From assembly GCA_001549895.1 (NCBI GenBank), contig AP014719.1, forward strand, positions 4,030,001 through 4,094,000: DNA of 64,000 nucleotides, read 5' to 3'. Below, piece after piece: positions 9,066 through 19,255 of the stretch. The stretch is from Arthrobacter sp. Hiyo8 (GTDB taxonomy: Bacteria > Actinomycetota > Actinomycetes > Actinomycetales > Micrococcaceae). Position 1 is the stretch's first letter. Every line of letters begins with the position of its first letter. The notes beneath the pieces were generated by a model that searched no databases, had not been told where the DNA came from, and was given only the letters and a program-made list of their open reading frames with translations. The position numbers and the translations under genes were made by a program.

Positions 9066-10714
9066 GTGACTCCCGAAGAACTCTCAGCCGCCATATCCGC
9101 CTGCCTGAAAGACGCTGTCGCCGCCGGCGAGCTTGCGCTTTCCGAATCTGCCCTCCCTGAGGACGTGCGCGTGGAGCGACCCAAGAACCGGGAGCACGGC
9201 GACTGGGCCACGAACATTGCCTTGCAGCTTGCCAAGCATGCCGGGACCAACCCGCGTGAATTCGCCACAATCCTGGGCAAGCGGCTGGAAGCGATCCACG
9301 GCGTCACCGCCGTGGACATCGCGGGCCCGGGCTTCCTGAACATCACCGTGGATGCGGCGGCCGCCGGTGCGCTGGCCAAGGCCATCGTCGAGGCGGGAAG
9401 CTCCTACGGAACCAACCAGGCGCTCGCAGGCCATGTGGTCAACATGGAATTCGTCTCGGCCAACCCCACGGACCGCTGCACATCGGCCACACGCGTTGGG
9501 CGGCCCTGGGAGATTCGATTGCCCGCGTCCTCCGCGCCTCCGGTGCGGACGTCACCGCGGAGTACTACATCAACGACGCCGGCTCGCAGATGAACGTTTT
9601 CGCGAACTCGGTGCTGTCCCGCCTGCACGGACGCGGCGTTCCGGAGGGCGGCTACCCCGGTGAGTACATCCGGGAACTCGGCGACGAGGTGCTCAAGGCC
9701 CATCCGGCAATCCGCGAGCTGACCGACGAGGCCGCACTGCCGGTGATCCGTTCCGCGGCCTACCAGGCCCAGATGAAGGACATCAAGGACACCCTGGCCG
9801 AGTTCGGCGTGGCTTTCGATGTCTTCTTCTCCGAGCAGGAACTGCACGACGGCGGTGCGATCGAGTCCGCCGTCGCCCGCCTCCGCGAGCAGGGCCACGT
9901 GTTCGACGACGGCGGGGCGGTCTGGCTGCGCACCACGGACTTCGGCGATGACAAGGACCGCGTGATGATCCGGGCCAACGGCGAACCCACGTATTTCGCC
10001 GCCGACGCCGCGTACTACCTGTCGAAGAAGGACCGCGGCTTCACGGAGAAGATCTACCTGCTCGGCGCCGACCACCACGGCTACATCAACCGGCTCAAGG
10101 CCATCGCAGCCTGTGCGGGCGACGACCCCGAGGTCAACATCGAGGTCCTGATCGGACAGTTGGTCTCGGTCAACGGCGCCAAGCTGTCCAAGCGTGCCGG
10201 CAACATCATCGAGCTCAAGGACTTGATCGAATGGCTCGGGAAGGACGCCGTGCGTTACTCGCTGGCCCGCTTCCCCGCCGATTCTCCGCTGACGCTGGAT
10301 CCGGAACTGCTGAAGAAGAACAGCAACGAAAACCCAGTGTTCTACGTGCAGTACGCGCATGCCCGCTCCCGCGGCACGGCACGCAACGCGATCGAGGCTG
10401 GCGTCGACCACAGCGCCTTCGACGCGTCCTTGTTGGACCACGCCACCGAGAACGAGCTGCTGTCCTACCTCGGCAGCTACCCGTCCATCGTTGCCAAGGC
10501 CGCCGAGCTCCGCGAACCGCATCGTGTGGCCCGCCACCTCGAGGTCATCGCCGGTGCCTACCACCGCTGGTACGACGCTTGCCGCGTCTCACCGCTCGGC
10601 GACGAGCCAGTCCAGGACGTCAACCGCACACGGCTGTGGCTCAACGACGCCACGAGCCAGGTACTTGCCAACGGACTCGAACTCCTCGGCGTTTCAGCTC
10701 CGGAACGGATGTGA
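9066..10714 (+). CDS. argS: Arginyl-tRNA synthetase, frameshifted
   Basis: Class I aminoacyl-tRNA synthetase charging tRNA-Arg. The N-terminal Add1 domain is followed by FVSANPTGPLHIGHTR, the HIGH signature, once the frame is repaired. KLSKRAGN is the KMSK-equivalent loop and the C-terminal DALR anticodon-binding domain ends VLANGLELLGVSAPERM. About 550 residues, normal for the family. The single frame change is near 9471 (ACGGACCG should be ACGGGACCG). GTG 9066 gives the usual N-terminus. Its TGA overlaps the GTG of lysA by 4 nt, the common actinobacterial argS-lysA arrangement. Confidence 0.95.
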
Positions 10715-12187
10715 TCAGCGTGCAAAACAACACCGCCGCCTCGCCCTTGCCCCCGAGTGGCTCGTCGTGCCGGAGGACGTGAACGCGCTTCACGCGCCGA
10801 TGTGGGCCGAAGGTGTCCAGAGGACCGACGACGGCGAGCTCGCCATTGACGGCGTTCCCGTCAGCGAGCTCAAGGCGCAGTTCGGCACTCCGCTGTTCGT
10901 CATGAGCGAGGGTGATTTTCGTGCCCGCGCCCGCTCCTTCAAGGACGCCTTTGACGCGGCTTTTGAGGACATTTGCGGTGGAGTGGACGTCTACTACGCC
11001 GGAAAGTCCTTCTTGTGTACTGCCGTGGCCAGTTGGGTGGCCGAGGAAGGCCTGCGCCTGGACACGTGCTCTGGGGCGAACTCGCCGTCGCGGCCCGCGC
11101 CGGCATCGACGGCGCCAATTTGGGGCTGCACGGCAACAACAAGTCCGACGCCGAGATCAACCGGGCACTGGACATGAAGCTCGGCCGCATCGTGGTGGAC
11201 AGCCTCGATGAGCTTGAGCGGGTCGCCAAGATTGCCTCCGGCCGCGGCGAGACGGCGAAGGTCATGCTGCGGCTGACTCCCGGCGTGCACGCCCACACCC
11301 ACGAATTCATCGCCACGGCCCACGAGGACCAAAAATTCGGTCTTTCCATGGCCGGGGATACCACGGAGTCAGCCGGCCTCTCGGCCGCCGAAGAAGCGGT
11401 CGCTGCGGCGACTTCGTACTCCAATGTGGAACTCCTGGGCCTGCACTGCCACATCGGTTCCCAGATCTTCGAGCCTGACGGTTTCGCCCTGGCAGCCGAG
11501 AAGCTTTTGGGATTCCTTGCCGCGATGCAGGCGAAGTACTCCATCGTCCTGCCGGAACTGGACCTCGGCGGTGGCTACGGGATCGCCTACACGCCCGTGG
11601 ACACACCCCGCCCGCCGGCCGAAATCGCGCAGGCGATGGCCGCCGTCGTTCGCTCCAAGTGCGCTGAGCTGGGAATCGCCTCGCCGCGCATTTCGATCGA
11701 ACCGGGCCGCGCAATCGTGGGCACCAGCACCTTCACCTTGTACGAGGTCGGGACGCTGAAAACCGTCCGCGTGGACGCGCCTGTAGATGCCGGTGGCAAC
11801 CAAAACGTTACGTTCCCGCGCCGCTATGTGTCGGTGGACGGCGGCATGAGCGACAACGCCCGTCCGGTGCTGTACGACGCGGATTATTCGGCCATTCTCG
11901 CCTCGCGGACCTCGGACGCTGCCGCGCAACTGTCCCGAGTAGTGGGCAAACATTGCGAGAGCGGCGACATAGTTGTTAGAGATGTATATCTGCCCGAAGA
12001 CGTGGCAGCCGGTGATCTGCTCGCTGTACCGGGAACCGGCGCTTACTGCTGGGCCCTCTCAAGCAACTACAACTATCTGGCCAGGCCTGGCGTTGTCGCT
12101 GTGCGCAATGGATCCGCCCGGCTGATCGTCCGCGGGGAAACCGAAGAAGATCTCTTGAACCGCGACATGGGAGTGGCGAATGTCTGA
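10711..12187 (+). CDS. lysA: Diaminopimelate decarboxylase, frameshifted
   Basis: PLP enzyme for the last step of lysine synthesis, meso-diaminopimelate to L-lysine. The PLP lysine lies in VYYAGKSFL, HCHIGSQIFEPD and ELDLGGGYGIAY bind phosphate, and EPGRAIVG and the C-terminal GAYCWALSSNYN complete the alanine-racemase-like fold. Frame changes are near 10754 (TTGCCCCCG lacks a G) and near 11077 (GGGGCGAAC lacks a G). The GTG at 10711 overlaps the argS stop; GTG 10720 is an alternative. The end overlaps hom by 8 nt, suggesting coupled expression. Confidence 0.95.
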
Positions 12188-13496
12188 AGTGCGAACCCTG
12201 AAGGTGGCCCTGCTGGGCTGTGGCAACGTGGGAGCCCAGGTAGCGCGGATTCTCCTTGACGACGCCGACGCCCTTGCGGCCCGCACCGGCGCACGCTTGC
12301 AGCTGTCCGGCATCGCCGTGCGGAACCTTGATTCAGAGCGCGACGTCGAACTGCCGCGCGAACTGTTCACCACCGACGCCGACACCCTGGTCAAGGACGC
12401 CGATCTGGTGATTGAGCTCATGGGCGGCATCGAGCCTGCCCGTTCGCTCATCCTGACCGCCATGCAGAACGGCGCCTGCGTCGTCACTGGCAACAAGGCA
12501 CTCCTGGCACAGGACGGCCCGACCCTCTACGAAGAGGCCGACAAGGCGGGCGTCCAGCTCTCCTACGAGGCCGCCGTCGCCGGAGCCATTCCGATCCTGC
12601 GACCCATCCGCGACAGCCTCTCCGGCGACCGCATCACCAGGGTCCTTGGCATCGTCAACGGCACCACCAACTTCATCCTCGACCAAATGGACAGCACCGG
12701 TGCGCAGTTCGCCGACGCGCTGGCCGAGGCCCAGCGGCTCGGATACGCGGAAGCCGACCCGACTGCCGACGTCGAAGGCCATGACGCCGCGGCGAAGGCC
12801 GCCATCCTCGCGTCGTTGTCCTTCCACACGCGCTTCGCCCTCGAAGACGTGTACTGCGAAGGCATCACAAAGGTCAGCGCAGCGGATATTGCCGCCGCGA
12901 AGGACGCAGGCTTCGTCATCAAGCTGCTCGCCATCGCGGAGAAGATCACCAACGCAAACGGCGACGGCGGCATTTCAGTCCGCGTCCACCCCACCCTCCT
13001 GCCCCGCGAGCACCCGCTGGCGGCCGTTCGCGGTGCGTTCAACGCAGTCTTCATCGAGGCCGAGAACGCCGGCGAGCTCATGTTCTACGGCCAGGGAGCC
13101 GGCGGAACCCCGACGGCGTCTGCCGTCCTGGGCGACCTCGTCTCGGCAGCCCGCCGGGTGGTACTGGGCGGTCCCGGCCGTACCGAGACCACCACGGGCT
13201 ACGTGCCTGCGCTGTCGATCGATGCCTCGACCACGAGCTACTACATCGGCCTCGACGTTGCCGACCAGGCCGGCGTCCTGGCCCGGATCACCCACATCTT
13301 TGCGGAGCACGGCGTGTCGATCGAAATCATGCGCCAGACGATCCACCGCGACGCCGCCTCGAAGGTTGAGTCGGCCGAGCTGAAGATCGTCACCCACCGC
13401 GCATCCGAAGCCGCACTCGCGGCAACCGTCGAGGCCGTCAAGGGCCTGGACGTCATCAATTCTGTGACATCCGTCCTGCGGGTAGAAGGGGTCTAA
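12180..13496 (+). CDS. hom: Homoserine dehydrogenase
   Basis: NAD(P)-dependent reduction of aspartate semialdehyde to homoserine, branch point to threonine and methionine. The Rossmann start is VALLGCGNVGAQVARIL, the catalytic region has GIVNGTTNFILDQM and EADPTADVEGHDAAAKA, and a C-terminal ACT domain (about residues 355-430, DQAGVLARITHIFAEHGVSI) suggests feedback control by threonine. 438 residues, intact. Only a stop-to-start junction separates it from thrC. Confidence 0.97.
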   Translation: MSEVRTLKVALLGCGNVGAQVARILLDDADALAARTGARLQLSGIAVRNLDSERDVELPRELFTTDADTLVKDADLVIELMGGIEPARSLILTAMQNGACVVTGNKALLAQDGPTLYEEADKAGVQLSYEAAVAGAIPILRPIRDSLSGDRITRVLGIVNGTTNFILDQMDSTGAQFADALAEAQRLGYAEADPTADVEGHDAAAKAAILASLSFHTRFALEDVYCEGITKVSAADIAAAKDAGFVIKLLAIAEKITNANGDGGISVRVHPTLLPREHPLAAVRGAFNAVFIEAENAGELMFYGQGAGGTPTASAVLGDLVSAARRVVLGGPGRTETTTGYVPALSIDASTTSYYIGLDVADQAGVLARITHIFAEHGVSIEIMRQTIHRDAASKVESAELKIVTHRASEAALAATVEAVKGLDVINSVTSVLRVEGV

Positions 13497-14603
13497 GTGG
13501 CTCACCAATGGCGCGGAGTAATCCGCGAATACGCTGATCGTTTGCCTGTAACGGAAGCCACGAAGGTCATTACCCTCGGCGAGGGCGGAACTCCGCTCGT
13601 CCACGCGCAGAAGCTCTCCGAACTCACCGGATCCACCGTGTACCTCAAGGTGGAGGGCATGAACCCCACCGGGTCCTTCAAGGACCGCGGCATGACGATG
13701 GCCATGACAGCGGCTGTCGAAGCAGGCGCCAAGGCCGTTGTTTGCGCCTCCACGGGCAACACCTCGGCCTCCGCCGCAGCCTACGCCACCGCCGCCGGGC
13801 TCAAGTGCGCCGTGCTGGTCCCCGAAGGCAAGATCTCCATGGGCAAGCTCAGCCAGGCCATCGCGCACGGCGCGACCCTCCTGCAAGTGGACGGCAACTT
13901 CGACAACTGCCTCGACATCGCCCGCAAGCTCGGCGAGTCCTACCCGGTGTTCCTCGTGAACTCGGTCAACCCGGCGCGTATCCAAGGCCAGAAGACCGGT
14001 GCCTTCGAAATCGTCGACGCCCTCGGAGACGCTCCGGACATCCACGTCCTGCCGGTAGGCAACGCGGGCAACATCAGCGCGTACTGGAAGGGCTACAAGG
14101 AGTATTCCGCCCCCTTCGAGTCCGCGACCGCCGGCACCCTTCCCGCCGTCTCCACCAAGACGCCAGCCATGTGGGGATTCCAAGCGGCAGGCGCGGCACC
14201 GTTCGTGGCAGGCCACCCCATCACCGAACCGGACACGATCGCCACGGCCATCCGCATCGGCAACCCGGCGTCCTGGGACACGGCCATTGCGGCGCGTGAT
14301 GAATCCGGCGGCTTCATCGACGCCGTGACCGACGAGGAAATCCTCGATGCCCACCGCTGGCTCTCCGCCAAGGAAGGCGTCTTCGTGGAACCCGGTTCCG
14401 CAGCAGGCGTAGCCGGGCTCATCAAGAAGCACGCCGCAGGCGAGGTTCCCACCGGCAAGACGATCGTCATCACCGTCACCGGACACGGACTCAAAGACCC
14501 GCAGTGGGCACTCCGTACCGAAGACGGCAGTGAGGTCCAACCGGTCAAGGTGCCGAACGACGTCGTAACCGTGGCATCCGAACTGGGACTGGAAGAAAAC
14601 TAA
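13497..14603 (+). CDS. thrC: Threonine synthase
   Basis: PLP enzyme converting O-phosphohomoserine to threonine. The PLP lysine is in TGSFKDRGMTMAM (about residue 60), the substrate loop in CASTGNTSASAAAYA, and the phosphate-binding glycines in PVGNAGNISAYWKGY. 368 residues, intact. The GTG start follows the hom stop without a gap, and thrB begins 2 nt after its stop, so hom-thrC-thrB form one unit. Confidence 0.97.
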   Translation: MAHQWRGVIREYADRLPVTEATKVITLGEGGTPLVHAQKLSELTGSTVYLKVEGMNPTGSFKDRGMTMAMTAAVEAGAKAVVCASTGNTSASAAAYATAAGLKCAVLVPEGKISMGKLSQAIAHGATLLQVDGNFDNCLDIARKLGESYPVFLVNSVNPARIQGQKTGAFEIVDALGDAPDIHVLPVGNAGNISAYWKGYKEYSAPFESATAGTLPAVSTKTPAMWGFQAAGAAPFVAGHPITEPDTIATAIRIGNPASWDTAIAARDESGGFIDAVTDEEILDAHRWLSAKEGVFVEPGSAAGVAGLIKKHAAGEVPTGKTIVITVTGHGLKDPQWALRTEDGSEVQPVKVPNDVVTVASELGLEEN

Positions 14604-14605
14604 GA

Positions 14606-15579
14606 GTGGAAACCACGCAGCCCACCGCGACGGGTCTCACGCTTGTCGCGGCAGGCCAGCAGCTGACCGTCAGGGTCCCGGGCACCAGCGCCAACCTGGG
14701 CCCGGCTATGACAGCCTCGGCCTGGCATTGTCGATCTACGACACCCTGACCGTCGAAACACTCACCACCGGAGAGCTCGAGTTCGAGCTCTCCGGTGAGG
14801 GAGCCGATTCCCTTCCCCGGGATGCGAGCCACCTCGTCGTGCGTGCCCTCAACACGGCCTTGGAGCGGCTCGGTTTCCGGCACAGCGGCCTCAGGATCAC
14901 CGCGGACAACGTCAACCCGCACGGCCGCGGACTTGGCTCCTCGGCGTCGGCCGTGGTTGCCGCCGTGACCGCGGCCAACGCCTTGGTGCCCGAATCCGCA
15001 CAGCGCGACCGCGACTGGATCCTGCAGCTCACGAGCGAGATGGAAGGGCACCCGGACAACGTCGCACCCGCGATTTTCGGCGGATTGGCCCTGTCATGGC
15101 AGGACAGCGAGCAGTACAGCAGCACCCGCGCAGAAGTGGTCCCGTCGGTCATCCCGATCGTCGCCGTGCCTGACTACGAATTGTCCACCGAGACCGCCCG
15201 CGGTTTGCTGCCCGCTTCCATCGGCCACCACGCAGCAGCCATGAACTCAGGACGCGCGGCGCTCCTCATCCACGCATTGACGGCCGACCCCCGTTTCCTG
15301 CTTCCCGGAACCGAGGACTACCTTCACCAGAGCTACCGCGCCGAGGCAATGCGGCCCAGTGCGGCGCTGATCAAGGCATTGCGGTCTTCGGGCCATGCAG
15401 CCGTGGTCTCGGGAGCGGGACCCACAGTTCTGGCACTGGCCAACGGCGCGGATGAAGCCAAGGCGATCGCCGAATTGATTAATTCGTTCACCGCGGACAA
15501 CACTCCGGATGTTGCGTGGCGCGTGATGACACTGGCAGTGGACGTTGAAGGTGCTAGAGTGGACTTGCACCGGCGGTAG
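14606..15579 (+). CDS. thrB: Homoserine kinase, frameshifted
   Basis: GHMP-family kinase phosphorylating homoserine. The N-terminus reads VRVPGTSANLGPGYDSLGLAL after repair, and the GHMP ATP-binding motif is HGRGLGSSASAVVAAV; MEGHPDNVAPAIFGG and VVSGAGPTVLALA are further signatures. The frame changes near 14703 (CCCGGCTATG should be CCCGGGCTATG). GTG 14606 comes 2 nt after the thrC stop. About 325 residues. Confidence 0.95.
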
Positions 15580-15879
15580 AACCGCGGGCAGTTCCCTGAC
15601 ATTGGATCCCGGCTTATTGCCGTTCCCGTCTCCTACTGTGTCGAAGTCTGCCGGTGTCGTCTCCTTATCGGCCTGTCGCAGGTGCCACAGAACCCTTTCT
15701 GTTACCCGAGCCGTCAGCCCGCGCCCCGCCCGCCGGAGCATCGAAGACGTATTAGTATCCGGCCCTGCTGAAACTAAACCGGCAAGACCGAAATCACGGC
15801 TGCAGATCTGAACTGCAGTCCAGAACAAATCATCGCGTCCAGCTCTAGGTCTGGACGCCGTCGAGGGGAAGGATCCTTC
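15580..15879 (+). promoter_or_regulatory. rho leader region with promoter-like box and two hairpins
   Basis: This 300-nt gap holds no convincing gene. The first part is pyrimidine-rich. TAGTAT at 15753-15758 is a possible -10. Downstream are CTGCAG (15800-15805) paired with CTGCAG (15813-15818), and CGTCCAG (15836-15842) paired with CTGGACG (15851-15857). Such a leader could control rho, a gene that is autoregulated in several bacteria; that is inference. Confidence 0.4.
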
Positions 15880-17986
15880 GTGACAGAAACCACTGAGCTG
15901 GCTTCAGCTGTGGACACAACATCTTCTGCAGCTGAATCAACGGCCGCAACCGCTAAGAGCAGCGGCCTTGCAGGCCTCAAGCTCGCGCAGCTCCAGGCTC
16001 TCGCCAGTCAGCTGGGCATTTCGGGCGGATCCCGGATGCGCAAGGGGACTTGGTCTCGGCTATCTCGGCCCACCGTGCCGGTGCAACCACCAGCAAGGCT
16101 CCCACCGCGGCCAAGGCCGTGGCAGCAAAGGCCGCGCCTGCAGCCCCGGAAGCTGAGACCGCTGCCGCACCTGCCGCAGCACCTGTTGAAGCTCCTGCGC
16201 AGGACGGCACCCGTGCACGTGGCCGTGGCCGAAGCCGTCGCGCCACCAGCGATGGCGTTGTTGCCGCTCTTGCCGCCACGGAAACCGCGGAGGCTCCCGC
16301 CGCCGTCGTCGTCGAGGCTCCCGCCGCTCCCGTCGCAGAAGCAAGCGAGGCCGCCGGCGAACGCCGCCAGCCGCGCACGCGGAACCGTCGTCGTGGCGAG
16401 GCCGCTCCGGTAGAGGCCGGTGAAGCGGCCGCCGAGACCCGCGCCGCAGAGCAGCCCCAGGCCGAACAGCCCCGCGTAGAGCAGCGCCAGCCTGAACAGC
16501 GCCAGACAGAGCAGCGCCAGCCCGATCAGCGTCAGGCACAGCAGCGCCAGGGCGAGCAGGCCTCTGTCGAAGCCGGCGAACCCGGCCAGCGCGAACGCCG
16601 CGACAACACCCGTACGCGTCGCGAAGACACGAACGACGGCGATGACACCGGCAACCGCCGCAATCGTCGCAACCGTCGCGACCGCAACGATCGTCCGGGT
16701 CCGCAGGACAATCGTGACAACCGCGATGGAAACACCCGTAGCGACCGCTTCCGCGACCGCAACGAACGCCGCCGTGGCCGTGGCCAGGGTCCCGACGTCG
16801 ACGACGTCGAGGTCACCGAGGACGACGTCCTGCTGCCTGTTGCCGGCATCCTGGACGTACTGGAGAACTACGCGTTCATCCGCACCTCGGGGTACCTGCC
16901 CGGCGCCAACGACGTGTACGTGTCCCTCGCCCAGGTCAAGAAGTACAACCTGCGCAAGGGTGACGCCGTCGTCGGCGCAATCCGCGCCCCGCGCGACGGC
17001 GAGGACCGCAGCCAGCAGTCCGCGCGCCAGAAGTTCAACGCGCTCGTCCGCGTCACGTCGGTCAATGGCAAGACGCCCGAAGAGCTCAAGGACCGCGTCG
17101 AATTCGCCAAGCTGGTTCCGCTGTACCCGTCCGAGCGACTGCGCCTCGAAACGGACCCCAAGAAGATCGGCCCGCGTGTCATCGACCTCGTGGCCCGATC
17201 GGCAAGGGCCAGCGCGGCCTGATTGTCTCCCCGCCCAAGGCCGGCAAGACGCTCATCCTGCAGTCCATCGCCAACGCGATCACCACCAACAACCCTGAGG
17301 TCCACCTCATGATGGTGCTGGTGGACGAACGTCCCGAAGAAGTCACGGACATGCAGCGCACCGTCAAGGGCGAGGTCATTGCCTCCACCTTCGACCGTCC
17401 TGCCGATGACCACACCACGGTTGCCGAGCTTTCCATCGAACGCGCCAAGCGCCTCGTGGAAATGGGCATGGACGTGGTGGTCCTCCTGGACTCCATGACC
17501 CGCCTGGGCCGCGCCTACAACCTGGCAGCACCGGCCTCCGGCCGTATCCTGTCCGGTGGTGTCGACTCCGCTGCGCTCTACCCGCCGAAGCGCTTCTTCG
17601 GTGCTGCGCGCAACATCGAAAACGGTGGCTCGCTCACCATCCTGGCAACCGCGCTCGTGGAGACCGGTTCCAAGATGGACGAGGTCATCTTCGAAGAGTT
17701 CAAGGGCACGGGCAACATGGAGCTCCGCCTGTCCCGCCAGCTGGCGGACAAGCGCATCTTCCCGGCCGTGGACGTCAACGCTTCGGGTACCCGTCGCGAA
17801 GAGAACCTGCTTTCGGCCGAAGAAGTCAAGATCATGTGGAAGCTGCGCCGCGTCCTCTCCGGACTCGAGACCCAGCAGAGCCTTGAACTCTTGACCAACA
17901 AGATCCGGGAGACCGGGAGCAACGTCGAGTTCCTCATGCAGGTACAGAAGACGACTCTTGGAGCCAAGTCGGATAACGACAAATAG
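15880..17986 (+). CDS. rho: Transcription termination factor Rho with long basic/glutamine-rich insert, frameshifted
   Basis: RNA-dependent ATPase that ends transcription. An N-terminal Rho-N segment (GLKLAQLQALASQLGIS) is followed by a disordered Ala/Arg/Gln/Asp-rich region up to about residue 310. Then come the RNA-binding domain (GILDVLENYAFIRTSGYLPG) and the ATPase with SPPKAGKTLILQ (Walker A), VVLLDSMTRLGRAYN (Walker B) and GGVDSAALYPPKRFFGAARN (Q/R loops). About 702 residues, long as in other Actinobacteria. Frame changes: near 16046 (AAGGGGACT lacks a G) and near 17195 (GTGGCCCGA lacks a C). No rpmE follows before prfA. Confidence 0.95.
16446..16565 (+). repeat. Eight pentapeptide (15-bp) repeats inside rho
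   Basis: Eight consecutive 15-bp units encode variants of X-E-Q-R-Q (AEQPQ, AEQPR, VEQRQ, PEQRQ, TEQRQ, PDQRQ, AQQRQ, GEQAS) in the disordered insert of Rho. Units 3-7 are nearly identical in DNA, built around CAGCGCCAG, so the number could change by slippage. Confidence 0.8.
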
Positions 17987-17993
17987 CTGTTTT

Positions 17994-18054
17994 AGGGGCG
18001 GGCGCTGGTTCGTTCGTGCGGTTGGTGCCGCGCGGATGTTCCGCTCCCGCCCCT
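17994..18054 (+). terminator. Possible terminator after rho
   Basis: AGGGGCGGG (17994-18002) is complementary to CCCGCCCCT (18046-18054), enclosing 43 nt that include smaller GC pairs. It is followed by a pyrimidine-rich stretch but no clean T-run, so termination is only a possibility. Confidence 0.35.
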
Positions 18055-18060
18055 TCCCTT

Positions 18061-18127
18061 TGCAACGCGGGGTCACTTACGGCCCATGCCGAGGGCCTGG
18101 ATGGGCCGTAAGTGACCCCGCGTTGCA
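18061..18127. repeat. Perfect 27-bp inverted repeat between rho and prfA
   Basis: Arms at 18061-18087 and 18101-18127 are exact reverse complements (left arm starts TGCAACGCGGGGTCACTTAC), with a 13-nt loop. There is no following T-run, and the arm is longer than typical terminators. It looks like a dispersed palindromic element or an mRNA-protecting hairpin. No second copy is visible in this window. Confidence 0.85.
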
Positions 18128-18163
18128 GTTATTAGACTTGTAGAAGTCGAAAGAGGTTTGAAA

Positions 18164-19237
18164 ATGTTTGAGTCCGTACAGGGATTGCTTGACGAGCATG
18201 CTGCTATCCAGGCGCAGTTGAGTGATCCTGCCGTTTATGCCGACCAGGCTTTGGCCCGCAAGTTGGGGCGGCGCTCTGCCCAGTTGCAGGGCATCGTCGA
18301 GGCGTACAACCGTTGGCGCGGGCTCATGGACGATCTCGAAGCGGCCAAGGAAATGGCTTCCGAGGACGCCGAATTTGCTGCCGAGGTAGACGAAATCGAG
18401 GCGAAGCTTCCGGCAGCGCAGGAGAAGTTGCGCAGGCTGCTGATCCCTCGCGATCCCGACGACGCCCGCAACGTCATTCTCGAGGTCAAGGGCGGCGAAG
18501 GCGGCGACGAAGCTGCGCTCTTCGCCGGGGACCTGCTGCGCATGTACATGCGTTACGCCGAGTCCCGCGGGTGGAAGACCGAACTCATTTCGGCCACGGA
18601 ATCGGACCTGGGAGGCTACAAGGACGTCCAGATGGCCGTCAAGGGCAACTCGAACGATCCCGCAGAAGGCGTCTATGCCCGCTTGAAGTTCGAAGGCGGC
18701 GTGCACCGCGTCCAGCGTGTTCCCGTCACGGAGTCGCAGGGCCGCATCCACACGTCCGCGGCCGGCGTACTCGTGCTTCCCGAAGTGGATGAGCCTGAAG
18801 AGCTCGAAATCAACCAGAACGACCTCAAGATCGACGTCTACCGGTCTTCAGGTCCCGGCGGCCAATCCGTCAACACCACGGACTCTGCCGTCCGCATTAC
18901 GCACCTCCCCACGGGCATCGTGGTGGCTATGCAGAACGAAAAGTCCCAGCTCCAGAACCGTGAAGCCGGCATGCGCGTCCTTCGTGCCCGTATCCTGGCA
19001 CACCAGCAGGAGCAGATCGACGCCGAGAACTCGGCCCAGCGCAAGTCGCAGATCCGCACCATGGACCGTTCCGAGCGCATCCGCACGTACAACTTCCCGG
19101 AAAACCGGATTGCCGATCACCGGACGGGCTACAAGGCCTACAACCTCGACGCCGTCATGAACGGCGACCTGGAGCCGGTCATCCAATCGGCCATCGAAAT
19201 GGATGAACAGTCGCGCCTGGATGCCCTGGGCGAGTAA
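18164..19237 (+). CDS. prfA: Peptide chain release factor 1
   Basis: Recognises UAA and UAG and releases the finished peptide. The GGQ loop is SSGPGGQSVNTTDSAVRITH (about residue 228), and the PAT-type codon-recognition region precedes it (RVPVTESQGRIHTS). 357 residues, intact. ATG 18164 is chosen over the in-frame TTG two codons upstream because AGAGG lies 7 nt before it. It is followed 18 nt later by prmC, the methyltransferase that modifies this GGQ glutamine. Confidence 0.97.
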   Translation: MFESVQGLLDEHAAIQAQLSDPAVYADQALARKLGRRSAQLQGIVEAYNRWRGLMDDLEAAKEMASEDAEFAAEVDEIEAKLPAAQEKLRRLLIPRDPDDARNVILEVKGGEGGDEAALFAGDLLRMYMRYAESRGWKTELISATESDLGGYKDVQMAVKGNSNDPAEGVYARLKFEGGVHRVQRVPVTESQGRIHTSAAGVLVLPEVDEPEELEINQNDLKIDVYRSSGPGGQSVNTTDSAVRITHLPTGIVVAMQNEKSQLQNREAGMRVLRARILAHQQEQIDAENSAQRKSQIRTMDRSERIRTYNFPENRIADHRTGYKAYNLDAVMNGDLEPVIQSAIEMDEQSRLDALGE

Positions 19238-19255
19238 CAGCCTGCAAGGATCTTC

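Noticed and set aside
9404..10564. 386-residue frame antisense to argS
   Set aside because: It is a mirror of the argS coding sequence without independent support.
12975..14540. 521-residue open frame antisense to hom and thrC
   Set aside because: High GC makes long antisense frames common; its composition (Gly/Arg/Asp/Val-rich) mirrors the sense codons and the sense genes are intact and certain.
15545..15811. 88-residue frame between thrB and rho
   Set aside because: It overlaps the thrB end, has no ribosome site and no protein-like pattern; the region reads better as a leader.
17180..17210. Programmed ribosomal frameshift in rho (and in atpA, atpD, argS)
   Set aside because: There is no shared slippery heptamer or downstream pseudoknot, and the same kind of break occurs in dozens of unrelated genes; missing bases in G/C runs explain all of them.
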